Origin: Mangrovimonas sp. ST2L15
GTDB lineage: Bacteria > Bacteroidota > Bacteroidia > Flavobacteriales > Flavobacteriaceae
Length of the DNA stretch: 64,000 bases
Direction of reading: 5' to 3'
Assembly (NCBI RefSeq): GCF_001280515.1
Contig: NZ_LBIQ01000030.1
Coordinates: forward strand, 558,001-622,000
Part shown: one piece after another, positions 25,615-34,614 of the stretch
Position numbering within the stretch: the first letter of the stretch is position 1
Layout of the letters: the number at the start of each line of letters is the position of its first letter
Notes under the pieces: generated by a model
Database searches by the model: none
What the model was told of the DNA's origin: nothing
Seen by the model: only the letters and a program-made list of their open reading frames with translations
Position numbers and translations under genes: made by a program

Positions 25615-28600
25615 ATGCTTCAAAGGATCTTACTATTCTGTTTCTTCCTGTTCAGTATGCCATTTATTTTTTCACAGACGACAGATTTGTCGGTCTCGGT
25701 TGCGGCTCAAAATTTGGAAGGAAGTGATGTGTCGCAGGTTCATATTTTAGAAGATTTTCAATATGTTGTTACCATAAGTAATTCTGGAGGGGCAGTAAGC
25801 AACGCCACCTTTTCTATTGGCCTGAGTGATGCGGTAATTGTGGAATCTTATACGTCACAAAACAATTTGGGAGGAGCTAGTTTAGCATCCGATTTTAATT
25901 TGGAAGGAAGTAATGTGCTAACAGGAACAGTTCCTAATTTACCAAACAATTCCAGTGTAGAAATCAAGATCATGGTTACGGCACCGCCAACTCCTGGGGG
26001 GATTGCCATAAATGCCTCTGTAGCGGCTCCAACAGGCACTACGGACGTGAATATGGGAAATAACCAATCTATTATTTCTATGGACGTGGTTGATCTTCCC
26101 ATTGATTTTACGGTGTCCCACTGGCAGGTGAGTCCGCCAGAAGGAACTGGTATTAGCGCTTGGGGAGAAATGGTGACTTATCAATTTACCATTACGAATA
26201 ACAGTGTCATAGACTATCCATTAAATTGGTTTTCTGGCCGCATGAATTTGCTTTCCAATATTAATGCGGGGAAGGCCTTTGTGGTTTTGGAATCTTTAAG
26301 CTGTATAGGAGCAAGTGGGGGTATGGATTGTACAGATGTTTCGGGTACAAGCGGGACAGCTGTTGTGAGCTCTTCACAAAGTGTTTTTACCTTTTCAAGT
26401 CCTATCGAGTTTACAGCTGGTGGATCTTTGACCTTTGAAGTGCAATACCAATTTACTGGTGCTACTTGTGCTCTAGCCCTGGAACCTCTGGAAGTGGGAA
26501 GTTATATTCGATTGAATATAGATCATGAAAATGAGTCTTCAGACGATTCCAATATTGTTGAAACGGGCCTTTTGGAAAGTGAGCTCTGTGATGCAACGGA
26601 TGTTTGTATAGACACCGTTCAAATCAATCCAGAGCCTACTGAGGTAGTTGGATGGGGAGAGGAAGTTACTTTGGTGACAACTGTTTGTAACAATGGACCC
26701 ATGGACTCTATTGTGGAGTTCTTTCTTCAGAATTTAAGTTCGGCGCTTATTGATTGGGACGTTATTTCATTGAACTGTACGGCTACCACGGGTGACGTTG
26801 GTTGCGATGATTTTGAATTGAGTATAACCGAAATGTTTTGGACCAGTGATACGTTTGTTTTACCGGCCAATACAACGATTACCATTGAAACCGTAGTCGT
26901 TTTTAATGGGCCTGAATGTGCTACAAGTCCGGGGACTTTATTGGCCACTTTAAAAAGTGTGATCAATATCATGCAGAGTGGGCTTTTTGACACCAACACT
27001 GATAATAATTATCAATCTGACAATGTCATTTTAGAAATGTTGCCAGATTGCCCAACGGCAGATATTTTTGTTTCAAAAGATCAAATATATCCTGAACTGC
27101 CCATTGGTTCGTCAGAAGATAATACTGCCTATTGGGGCGAAATCACTTATGAAATCACAGCCCAAAATAATACAGAAGTAGATGTTCCTATTGGACTACA
27201 AGACTACATAACTGTAGTGCAAGGAGTAGATATCACTGGTACTTTGGTTTCGGTTGATTGTGTTTCAACAACGGGTTCTGCCACTTGTTTCGCCCTGGAG
27301 CATTTGTATATAGGACAGGTTTTTGATGGGCTTCCCGAAGGTGGTGAGGATGATGTTTTGTGGGAGATTTTGGAAGCTGATAATTGGATGTTGCCTTCTC
27401 AAAGTTCGGTGACCTTTCATGTGGTGGTAGATTGGCAACCCAGTTGTTCTGATGAGGATGTTTATGTAGATAACCATGTGACCATTGATTATTTTAGCAA
27501 TTTGGTAGTAGACAACAATGAGAACAATAATGAGACAAGCGTAAGAACCTTTTTGGCACCTTGCGTGGATTTGCTAGTGCAGACCTTTCCAGAATTTCCG
27601 CAGGTCAATATCAACCAAGGGTTTAACTGGATTGTAGATATTACCAGTAGCAGTGCTAGCTATAATGCTGTCAATATTGATTTTGAAAATATTTTGGGAA
27701 ATGAATTCATTATTAATGGTACACCTACTTGTACGGTTACCAATGGTAATGCTGAATGCATGAGTAATATCAACATCAATGGAAACACCCTAACAGGGAT
27801 CATCCCATTTATGGATGCTAATTCCACAATTCGGGTGATTATCCCGGTAAATGCACCCAATTTTGGTGGCGCTTTCACCAATACGGTTTCAGCAATACCA
27901 AATCCCGAAGATAATGAGGAAATATCTCCAGAGACCAATATTTCCATTAGTAACGTGCAAGTAATTGCACCCTTTTTAGTGAAGTCCTTTGATCCAGATA
28001 TGATCTATGAGGGACAGCAAACTACCTTGACATTTACCATTAATAATACTTCTACCAGTCCGCAACAAACGGGTATTGCGTTTGTGGATAATCTTCCCAG
28101 TGGAATGGTATTAAATGGTCCTCCCACTTGGGTCATGGCCAATGGGGCCACAGGTGATTTTGTTGGTGATATAGGCGATACGTTTGTGGGTATTACCAAT
28201 TTGAGTATCCCACAAGGGATTTCGAATTGTACATTTTCTGTAGAGGTAACAGCCAATGAACCGGGAGTTCTGGTCAATGCGTATACCAATTTTAGTGATT
28301 TCGTGAATATTGATGCCACCCAAACCTTTGCAGAGCTTACCGTTTTGGAGGATACTACAGATGTCGATGTTGCTGTAATCAAATCAGTAGAGCCAGGTGA
28401 AAGTTCTCTGGGTGAAAGTGTTGAGTTTACCATCCAAGTCACAAATAATGGTTCTTCCACAGGGAATAATATAGAAATAACCGAGATGCTTCCTACCAGT
28501 TTTGTGGTGGATAATTATGAGGTAAGTGCGGGTATTTTTGATATAACGACTTACATTTGGGGTCTTTCCAGTTTGGCGCCCCAGCAAACAGAAACCTTGA

Positions 28601-29007
28601 CTCTGGAAACTACCATCGTTTCATCTTCTGGACTTACCAATGTGGCAGTGTTAACAGGGCTTCTGGAAACAGATAGGGATGAGACAAACAATGTTGATGA
28701 GGCATCGGTGACCTTGGATAATTGTTTGGAAATACCTCAGGCATTTACTCCCAACAATGACGGATTCAATGATTATTTTGTGATTCCGTGTCTTCAGGAT
28801 TATGGTTCCAATAATATCCAAATCTATAATCGATATGGCACCACTGTTTTCAAAACAAAGAATTATGACAATAACTGGAATGGAAAACCAAACCAAGGAA
28901 TCTTGCATGACTCCAAGGCACTATTACCGGTAGGCACCTATTACTATGTCCTAGAGGTTGATGCTTTGGAAAAACCTATGGTTGGGTGGGTGTATTTGAC
29001 GTATTAA
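25615..29007 (+). CDS. DUF11-repeat adhesin with CHU_C type IX sorting domain
   Basis: A 1130-residue secreted surface protein. A signal peptide (ending MPFIFSQ) is followed by about seven beta-sandwich repeats of the DUF11/CARDB type, recognisable by phrases like VTISNSGGAVSNATFSIGLS and EFTIQVTNNGSSTGNNIEI. The C-terminal 85 residues form a gliding-motility-associated CHU_C domain: PQAFTPNNDGFNDYFVIPC, IQIYNRYGTTVFKT, YDNNWNGK, LPVGTYYYVLE. That domain directs export by the type IX system (type B sorting). Expected role: cell-surface adhesion. Acidic, with very few lysines. It converges on the gene at 29004 with a 4-nt overlap. Confidence 0.88.
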   Translation: MLQRILLFCFFLFSMPFIFSQTTDLSVSVAAQNLEGSDVSQVHILEDFQYVVTISNSGGAVSNATFSIGLSDAVIVESYTSQNNLGGASLASDFNLEGSNVLTGTVPNLPNNSSVEIKIMVTAPPTPGGIAINASVAAPTGTTDVNMGNNQSIISMDVVDLPIDFTVSHWQVSPPEGTGISAWGEMVTYQFTITNNSVIDYPLNWFSGRMNLLSNINAGKAFVVLESLSCIGASGGMDCTDVSGTSGTAVVSSSQSVFTFSSPIEFTAGGSLTFEVQYQFTGATCALALEPLEVGSYIRLNIDHENESSDDSNIVETGLLESELCDATDVCIDTVQINPEPTEVVGWGEEVTLVTTVCNNGPMDSIVEFFLQNLSSALIDWDVISLNCTATTGDVGCDDFELSITEMFWTSDTFVLPANTTITIETVVVFNGPECATSPGTLLATLKSVINIMQSGLFDTNTDNNYQSDNVILEMLPDCPTADIFVSKDQIYPELPIGSSEDNTAYWGEITYEITAQNNTEVDVPIGLQDYITVVQGVDITGTLVSVDCVSTTGSATCFALEHLYIGQVFDGLPEGGEDDVLWEILEADNWMLPSQSSVTFHVVVDWQPSCSDEDVYVDNHVTIDYFSNLVVDNNENNNETSVRTFLAPCVDLLVQTFPEFPQVNINQGFNWIVDITSSSASYNAVNIDFENILGNEFIINGTPTCTVTNGNAECMSNININGNTLTGIIPFMDANSTIRVIIPVNAPNFGGAFTNTVSAIPNPEDNEEISPETNISISNVQVIAPFLVKSFDPDMIYEGQQTTLTFTINNTSTSPQQTGIAFVDNLPSGMVLNGPPTWVMANGATGDFVGDIGDTFVGITNLSIPQGISNCTFSVEVTANEPGVLVNAYTNFSDFVNIDATQTFAELTVLEDTTDVDVAVIKSVEPGESSLGESVEFTIQVTNNGSSTGNNIEITEMLPTSFVVDNYEVSAGIFDITTYIWGLSSLAPQQTETLTLETTIVSSSGLTNVAVLTGLLETDRDETNNVDEASVTLDNCLEIPQAFTPNNDGFNDYFVIPCLQDYGSNNIQIYNRYGTTVFKTKNYDNNWNGKPNQGILHDSKALLPVGTYYYVLEVDALEKPMVGWVYLTY

Positions 29008-29738
29008 TTGAATTTACGTTCTATAATTTCCATGAAACGTTCTTCAAACTCTTCTTTTCCTGCCCAATTATTATGATCAGGTTTGATCAGGTTTTGGATT
29101 AGATTTTCGGCATCTTCAAAATCGTCCAGTGTATTAATTTGAGAGATCACACGGTCATAATCTTGCGAGTTACCACCAAACAGATGTTTGATAAAGGCAA
29201 GTTTATCGTTTAAGCCTATGGTGAAACCACCACGATTAATATGGTCGTTTAGAGATTTCTTTCCGTTGCCTTGTTTGGAGAGTGGCTCAAAAACGGGAGT
29301 TTCTTTATAGTCGGCCGTTATTTCGTCAAAATCGTTTTTGTGGTATTTGGGTTGATTTGGGATGGCTTTTTCAAACAGCTCATCTACCTGTTGTGATTCT
29401 TGAGGCATGTGAGCTACCATATCCTTGATTTTTTCAATGGCAGGTTCCATAATTTCTTCATGCTCATTATCATCCAAATTAATGTAGATTTTATCATCAA
29501 TTTCAATGTTGTCGCTAATATTGTGATTGAATGCTATATTAATGAGGTCAAAAAAGGAAGAATCACTTTCTATAGTGGGTAAATCTTCTTGAAAATTATC
29601 TCTAGCAAATTTTAAAACCGTAAGTTTTTCATACAGCGCCGCTACTTCACGATGCATTTTGTCAATATCATCCTTTCCTTTTAATTTAAGGATTCTATGG
29701 GCAATGCTCATCAATTCAGCTTCCAACTTCTTCTTCAT
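29004..29738 (-). CDS. Conserved hypothetical protein (Flavobacteriia)
   Basis: A 244-residue soluble acidic protein that I cannot assign to a family. Residues 1-45 are helical with heptad-like leucines (coiled-coil character). The middle is acidic and likely disordered (IEIDDKIYINLDDNEHEEIM). The C-terminal half, from INRGGFTIGLNDKLAFIKHLFGGNSQDYDRVISQINTL, is helical and the best conserved in appearance. It has no signal peptide or membrane segment. It is transcribed alone, away from tdk. Confidence 0.7.
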   Translation of the reverse strand: MKKKLEAELMSIAHRILKLKGKDDIDKMHREVAALYEKLTVLKFARDNFQEDLPTIESDSSFFDLINIAFNHNISDNIEIDDKIYINLDDNEHEEIMEPAIEKIKDMVAHMPQESQQVDELFEKAIPNQPKYHKNDFDEITADYKETPVFEPLSKQGNGKKSLNDHINRGGFTIGLNDKLAFIKHLFGGNSQDYDRVISQINTLDDFEDAENLIQNLIKPDHNNWAGKEEFEERFMEIIERKFN

Positions 29739-29841
29739 AACTTTTAAGATTTAATCCAATATATGCTTTTGTTTTTTAATAAATTTACGCCACCTTTATA
29801 CAGAACGAGTCATCACCCTGATTTAGTGTTAAAATTACAAA

Positions 29842-30516
29842 ATGTTTCTCGAAAATACGGTAAATCATAAAGAACAATTTGGTTGGATTGAAGTGATATG
29901 TGGATCTATGTTCTCGGGTAAGACCGAAGAATTGATTCGTAGATTGAAGCGCGCCCAATTTGCCAGACAGAAGGTTGAAATTTTCAAACCGGCTATAGAC
30001 GTACGCTATGATGAGGATAAGGTGGTGTCTCATGACTCCAATGAAATAAGGTCTACACCTGTACCGGCTGCAGCCAATATTCCCATTTTGGCAGATGGTT
30101 GTGATGTTGTAGGGATCGATGAGGCCCAGTTTTTTGATGATGAGATTGTAAGGGTTTGTAATGACCTTGCTAATAAAGGGGTACGTGTGATAGTAGCTGG
30201 CTTGGATATGGATTTTAAAGGAAATCCATTCGGACCCATGCCGCATCTTATGGCAACAGCCGAATATGTTACTAAAGTGCATGCCATTTGTACGAGAACA
30301 GGAAACTTGGCCCAATATAGTTATCGTAAATCAAAGAGTGACGATTTGGTTTTGTTGGGAGAGGTTGATGAGTATGAGCCTTTGAGTAGGGCTGCGTTTT
30401 ACAAAGCTATGTTGCGTGACAAAGTAAGGAACATGAAGGTAAATGATCCTGAAGTGGTTATTAATAAATCTAAAGAAGACCATGCCGAAGACCAAGGAGA
30501 CCCTATTGGAGATTAA
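29842..30516 (+). CDS. tdk: Thymidine kinase
   Basis: A 224-residue type II thymidine kinase that phosphorylates thymidine with ATP in the salvage pathway. The P-loop [14 protein letters not shown], the IDEAQFF metal/Walker B motif and the substrate lasso [21 protein letters not shown] are clear. Of the four zinc cysteines found in many type II enzymes, only the one in AICTRTG remains; the C-terminal pair reads [13 protein letters not shown]. The end of the gene overlaps the alr start by 35 nt. Confidence 0.93.
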   Translation: MFLENTVNHKEQFGWIEVICGSMFSGKTEELIRRLKRAQFARQKVEIFKPAIDVRYDEDKVVSHDSNEIRSTPVPAAANIPILADGCDVVGIDEAQFFDDEIVRVCNDLANKGVRVIVAGLDMDFKGNPFGPMPHLMATAEYVTKVHAICTRTGNLAQYSYRKSKSDDLVLLGEVDEYEPLSRAAFYKAMLRDKVRNMKVNDPEVVINKSKEDHAEDQGDPIGD

Positions 30517-31588
30517 CCTGAATTCTCTAGCTCATAACTTCCAATATTTAAAATCCCAAATTTCAAATAACACCAAGTTTCTGGCTGTAGTAAAAGCCTT
30601 TGCTTATGGTAGTGATGCGGCTGTAATTGCTGGTGAACTTGACAAATTAGGAGCTGATTATTTTGCGGTGGCCTATTCTTATGAGGGAGCCGCCTTGAGG
30701 GATTCTGGTATAACAAAACCTATTTTGGTATTGCATCCCCAGCCAATTCATTTTAATACTATTATAGAGAGATGTTTGGAGCCGAATCTCTATAGTTTTA
30801 AAGTACTTAAGGCGTTTATTAAAACAGCTGAAGAAGGCAATCAAATAGATTATCCTATTCATATTAAATTCAATACAGGTTTAAATAGATTGGGATTTAA
30901 TGAGCAAGATGTTCCAGAAATCATTCAAATTTTAAGTACTACAAAAGCTGTGAAGGTACGATCCATATTATCGCATTTGGGTGCTAGTGAAGATCTGAAT
31001 GAAAAGGAATTTACAGGAAAGCAAATTAATTTGTTTAAAAACATAGCAGTAACTTTTGAAAGCCAGTTGGGAACCAAAGTCCTTAAGCATATGTGCAATA
31101 CTTCGGGTATTTTAAATTATCCAGAAGCGCATTTTGATATGGTAAGAAGTGGTATTGGTTTGTATGGTTTTGGGAATTCGGAGTTGCAGAATAAAAATTT
31201 CAAACCCATAGCAACATTAAAATCGGTTATCTCTCAAATCCATCAATTGTATGAAGGGGATAGCTTGGGATATAACCGAGGATTGATTGTTGAGAAGCCT
31301 ACGAGGACTGCTACTATTCCAGTAGGTCACGCTGATGGTATCAGCAGACTGTATGGAAAAGGAAAGGGTTATGTTTTAATCAATGGTCAAAGGGCTTATA
31401 TTTCTGGGAATGTTTGTATGGACATGATCATGGTGGATGTTACCGATATTGACTGTGAAGAAGGTGATGAAGTTATCGTTTTTGGAATGGCTTCAACTGC
31501 CGATCAATTGGCACAAAGAGCAGGCACCATTTCCTATGAGTTGTTAACCGCTATATCACAGCGCGTTAAAAGAAAGATTATCTCATAA
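30482..31588 (+). CDS. alr: Alanine racemase
   Basis: A 368-residue PLP enzyme that makes D-alanine for peptidoglycan. The PLP lysine is Lys38 in [14 protein letters not shown], and the catalytic tyrosine is in [22 protein letters not shown] and [15 protein letters not shown] are further family blocks. The frame extends to an ATG at 30443, but [16 protein letters not shown] from the ATG at 30482 is the natural start. It overlaps tdk, so the two are translated from one message. Confidence 0.93.
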   Translation: MPKTKETLLEINLNSLAHNFQYLKSQISNNTKFLAVVKAFAYGSDAAVIAGELDKLGADYFAVAYSYEGAALRDSGITKPILVLHPQPIHFNTIIERCLEPNLYSFKVLKAFIKTAEEGNQIDYPIHIKFNTGLNRLGFNEQDVPEIIQILSTTKAVKVRSILSHLGASEDLNEKEFTGKQINLFKNIAVTFESQLGTKVLKHMCNTSGILNYPEAHFDMVRSGIGLYGFGNSELQNKNFKPIATLKSVISQIHQLYEGDSLGYNRGLIVEKPTRTATIPVGHADGISRLYGKGKGYVLINGQRAYISGNVCMDMIMVDVTDIDCEEGDEVIVFGMASTADQLAQRAGTISYELLTAISQRVKRKIIS

Positions 31589-31653
31589 TTTTTGTTTTAG
31601 GGATTGGTTTTTTTCTATTTTCGTACTAGTTCTAACTATTAATCAATATTATT

Positions 31654-32055
31654 ATGTTAAAAGAGTTTAAAGAATTTGCCATGAAAGGCAATTTGGTGGA
31701 TATCGCCGTCGCGTTTGTAATGGGTGCTGCTTTTAATAGTGTTGTTACTTCATTTACTGGAGGTATCGTTTCCCCACTAATTGGTTTGATTTTCAAAACC
31801 GATTTCAAGGACTTAAAGTATGTTGTAGAAGAGGGTACTTTAAATGAAGCAGGAGAAAAGGTGGGAGAAGTGGCTGTTATGTACGGTGAGTTTTTGACCA
31901 ACTTGTTGGACTTCATCATTGTAGCCTTTGTAATGTTTATGATTGTTAAGGCTGTTAATGCAATGAAAAAGAAGGAAGAGCCAGCTCCAGAAGCGCCAAA
32001 AGGTCCAACTGAAACAGAATTGTTGGTAGAAATAAGAGATTTATTAAAAAAATAA
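31654..32055 (+). CDS. mscL: Large-conductance mechanosensitive channel
   Basis: A 133-residue inner-membrane channel that opens under turgor to release solutes. The N-terminal amphipathic helix FKEFAMKGNLVDIAVAFVMG, TM1 (AFNSVVTSFTGGIVSPLIGLI) and TM2 (LLDFIIVAFVMFMIVKAVN) are standard. The C-terminal helix (TETELLVEIRDLLKK) is the cytoplasmic bundle. Length is normal. It is followed by a strong terminator. Confidence 0.96.
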   Translation: MLKEFKEFAMKGNLVDIAVAFVMGAAFNSVVTSFTGGIVSPLIGLIFKTDFKDLKYVVEEGTLNEAGEKVGEVAVMYGEFLTNLLDFIIVAFVMFMIVKAVNAMKKKEEPAPEAPKGPTETELLVEIRDLLKK

Positions 32056-32086
32056 TTATTCGCTACACTATATATTCTAAACCTAA

Positions 32087-32116
32087 AACCACCCAACACG
32101 GGTGGTTCTTTTTTTT
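32087..32116 (+). terminator. Rho-independent terminator after mscL
   Basis: Perfect 8-bp stem AACCACCC/GGGTGGTT with a 5-nt loop, followed by CTTTTTTTT. Confidence 0.92.
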
Positions 32117-32147
32117 AATTAAAATTCATGGAAATTTGAATATTAAT

Positions 32148-32155
32148 TACTTTTG
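32148..32155 (+). promoter_or_regulatory. -7 element of asd
   Basis: TACTTTTG fits TAnnTTTG, 22 nt upstream of the ATG at 32178 and downstream of the mscL terminator. Confidence 0.5.
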
Positions 32156-32177
32156 TAGCTTATTAAATTTTTAAATC

Positions 32178-33167
32178 ATGAAAATAGCAGTTGTAGGCGC
32201 CACAGGTATGGTTGGCGAGGTGATGTTGAAAGTTTTGGAAGAAAGAAACTTTCCAGTATCTGAATTAATTCCAGTAGCATCAGAAAGAAGTGTAGGGAAA
32301 AAGGTGACTTTTAAGAATAAGGAGTTCACTATTGTTGGTTTGGAGACTGCTGTGAAGTTAAAACCTGAAATCGCTATTTTTTCGGCAGGTGGGGGAACCT
32401 CATTGGAATGGGCTCCTAAGTTTGCTGAAGTTGGAACTACGGTTGTAGACAATTCATCAGCATGGAGAATGGATCCTACCAAAAAATTGGTAGTTCCAGA
32501 AATCAATGCCAAAGTTTTAACAAAGGAAGATAAAATTATTGCCAATCCTAATTGCTCAACCATTCAATTGGTAATGGCATTGGCACCATTACATGACAAA
32601 TACAGAATGAAGCGTGTGGTAGTTTCAACCTACCAATCGGTTTCTGGTACAGGTGTAAAGGCGGTCAATCAAATGGAGAATGAAGTAAAAGGTGTGGAAG
32701 GCGAAATGGCCTATCCTTACCCTATCTTTAAAAATGCGCTTCCTCATTGCGATGTGTTTGAAGATAATGGATACACTAAAGAAGAGATGAAATTGGCACG
32801 TGAGCCTCAAAAGATTCTTGATGATAAAACGTTTTCCGTTTCCGCTACTGCAGTGAGAATTCCAACGGCTGGAGGGCACAGTGAATCTGTGAATGTGGAG
32901 TTTGAAAATGATTTTGACTTGGCTGATGTGAGAACTTTGCTAAGTGAAACACCAGGTGTCATCGTTCAGGATAATCCGGGAGCTAATTCCTATCCGATGC
33001 CTATTTATGCGCACAATAAGGATGAGGTGTTCGTAGGAAGAATTAGAAGGGATGAAACACAACCCAATACGTTGAACATGTGGATTGTGGCTGATAACTT
33101 AAGAAAAGGAGCAGCTACCAATGCGGTCCAAATTGCTGAATATCTAGTAGAAAAGGAATTAGTGTAA
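32178..33167 (+). CDS. asd: Aspartate-semialdehyde dehydrogenase
   Basis: A 329-residue NADPH enzyme that reduces aspartyl phosphate to aspartate semialdehyde, the branch point to lysine, diaminopimelate, threonine and methionine. The NADP-binding N-terminus is MKIAVVGATGMVGEVML, and the nucleophile is Cys126 in ANPNCSTIQL. VSTYQSVSGTGVKA and the substrate-binding RIPTAGGHSESVNVEF complete the site. Length and order fit the bacterial class. It is monocistronic, between two terminators. Confidence 0.96.
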   Translation: MKIAVVGATGMVGEVMLKVLEERNFPVSELIPVASERSVGKKVTFKNKEFTIVGLETAVKLKPEIAIFSAGGGTSLEWAPKFAEVGTTVVDNSSAWRMDPTKKLVVPEINAKVLTKEDKIIANPNCSTIQLVMALAPLHDKYRMKRVVVSTYQSVSGTGVKAVNQMENEVKGVEGEMAYPYPIFKNALPHCDVFEDNGYTKEEMKLAREPQKILDDKTFSVSATAVRIPTAGGHSESVNVEFENDFDLADVRTLLSETPGVIVQDNPGANSYPMPIYAHNKDEVFVGRIRRDETQPNTLNMWIVADNLRKGAATNAVQIAEYLVEKELV

Positions 33168-33193
33168 TCACTTCCAAAAATATAATACATGTG

Positions 33194-33222
33194 AAAACCA
33201 CCTTCTGTAAGGTGGTTTTTTT
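33194..33222 (+). terminator. Rho-independent terminator after asd
   Basis: Perfect 11-bp stem AAAACCACCTT/AAGGTGGTTTT with a CTGT loop and a run of T. Confidence 0.93.
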
Positions 33223-33293
33223 ATCACCTCATATTTTAATTAATCTTTGCTCGGTTATGAATTGATTGTCAATAGGGGAGAAAAGCAGGCAAA

Positions 33294-33337
33294 CAAAAAC
33301 CTGCCTTATGAACCACTTAAATTTCATAAAGGCAGGT
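33294..33337 (-). terminator. Terminator of the AlbA_2/SDR transcript
   Basis: On the minus strand a 13-bp stem with one bulge (ACCTGCCTTTATGA pairing with TCATAAGGCAGGT) is followed by TTTTTGTTTG, about 115 nt after the stop of the gene at 33453. A second possible pairing, GCAGG at 33285 with CCTGC at 33300, would compete with it. Confidence 0.7.
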
Positions 33338-33349
33338 CTGTAAAATCGA

Positions 33350-33377
33350 TTAATAGCATTCCAAATGTCGCTATTAA
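33350..33377. repeat. Perfect inverted repeat of unknown role
   Basis: TTAATAGC (33350-33357) and GCTATTAA (33370-33377) are exact complements around a 12-nt loop. There is no T tract on either side, so it is not a terminator by itself. It lies in the 285-nt gap between convergent genes, which otherwise holds only the two terminators. Confidence 0.5.
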
Positions 33378-33452
33378 TTTTAAACCAGACACTAAAAATC
33401 TATCAATAGCATGAAAATCTGATAAGTTGCTTTGATTTGTATTTTATTGGGA

Positions 33453-34592
33453 TTAACTGTATTTCACCATTCTTAGAATTCTCATGGCGTCTTTGTATAG
33501 GGTGTATATTTCCTCATTGTAAGCCTTTAGGTAAGGTCTAATTTCAATGAGTTTATCAATAGCATCATGAAATAGATTAAAATAGCAAAGGAGGTAGGTG
33601 ATAGGTAAGTTTTTGAGGTCGTGTTCCTCATGGTTGCTTAAACTCATTCCTTTTTTTAATTTCTCTAGGAGGTTATTGTTTGTATTATAAATATGATAGA
33701 GTACCCTTTTGTCATATTGCGGGGGTTGAAACAATAAATCGGTTTTAATGTGGTAGGTAGCATTGTTTTTAAACTCAATTGTGGTTTCTTCAAGTGGGTA
33801 ATATTTATAGGAATTCTGAAGTCCCAAACGAACATACTCAATAATCTTAAATGTGTTTTCGTCATATTTAATAGAAACCTCGTCTAGATTGGAATAAAAA
33901 AGTCTAACCTGCTCGTTAATTAACTTGATATCCACCCGGGAGAAAAACACTTCCTCTTTAACCACTTTCTTCAGGCCAGCCCAACATACCACGAAGTACT
34001 CCTTAAATACCTTGTATTGGGGCGAAAAATCTTTTCGTGTATTCATGAAATCAAACACACCGTCCAGAGTGTGTTCTATGTTGTTTTGGGCATGCCTTTC
34101 AATATCAGCAACAATACTGGAATTGTTATCTTTGATTTCGATATCAAATACTTTGGGCATACTCATACTGCCATCCCTAAAGAAAACGGACCCTCCATAG
34201 TACTTCCAGATATTCTTTCTAAGGGAAGTTATCTTGTTATCGCCTTTAGCTCTAATAGTTACCAAACCCACTACTTTGTCGTCTGGCAAATGGGGAAAGG
34301 GAATGTTTTCATATTGCACGATAGGGGGATTGGTCAAATAGGCATTGATTAAGTTTTGAATTTTACTATCGTCAAAAAAATCAGTCCCTACAATTTGATT
34401 GTCTTCGTCCTCAACTCCAATAACAATAAAGGAATTGTTGTTAGGGTTGCTGTTGGAGAGGGCACAAATATGCTTTAAGAATTTGGCCTTTCCTTCTTTG
34501 TGCGAAATATCAATTCGACGCTTTTTGTCATAAAAACTGTTCTCATCATTGTGAGCCAATAAGTTTTTAATGAGCAAGCGTTTGTTAATCAT
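33453..34592 (-). CDS. AlbA_2 (Schlafen-like) domain protein
   Basis: A 379-residue cytoplasmic protein. Residues about 15-165 match the AlbA_2 / Schlafen AlbA-type domain, often annotated as a putative transcriptional regulator or ATP-binding protein: a modified E-x-K region (DISHKEGKAKFLKHICALSNS), NNNSFIVIGVEDEDNQIVGTD, and GSVFFRDGSMSMPKVFDI. The C-terminal half is helical and unassigned (repeated aromatic-rich stretches such as EYVRLGLQNSYKYYPLEETT). The next minus-strand gene upstream (SDR) ends 22 nt before it, so the two may be one transcript. Its role could be nucleic-acid binding or RNA cleavage; nothing nearby settles it. Confidence 0.75.
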   Translation of the reverse strand: MINKRLLIKNLLAHNDENSFYDKKRRIDISHKEGKAKFLKHICALSNSNPNNNSFIVIGVEDEDNQIVGTDFFDDSKIQNLINAYLTNPPIVQYENIPFPHLPDDKVVGLVTIRAKGDNKITSLRKNIWKYYGGSVFFRDGSMSMPKVFDIEIKDNNSSIVADIERHAQNNIEHTLDGVFDFMNTRKDFSPQYKVFKEYFVVCWAGLKKVVKEEVFFSRVDIKLINEQVRLFYSNLDEVSIKYDENTFKIIEYVRLGLQNSYKYYPLEETTIEFKNNATYHIKTDLLFQPPQYDKRVLYHIYNTNNNLLEKLKKGMSLSNHEEHDLKNLPITYLLCYFNLFHDAIDKLIEIRPYLKAYNEEIYTLYKDAMRILRMVKYS

Positions 34593-34614
34593 GATAAAGA
34601 TGGGGAAGATTTAA

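Noticed and set aside
28005-28460. 151-aa minus-strand ORF inside the adhesin
   Set aside because: Lies wholly within a well-supported 1130-residue gene, with no recognisable domain or promoter.
29785-30315. 176-aa minus-strand ORF over tdk
   Set aside because: Antisense to a clear thymidine kinase; Cys/His/Tyr-rich composition typical of shadow frames.
33168-33452. Possible riboswitch or small RNA between asd and the AlbA_2 gene
   Set aside because: The main hairpins are explained as two terminators of convergent transcripts, and no gene lies downstream to be regulated; only the extra stem at 33350-33377 is left open.
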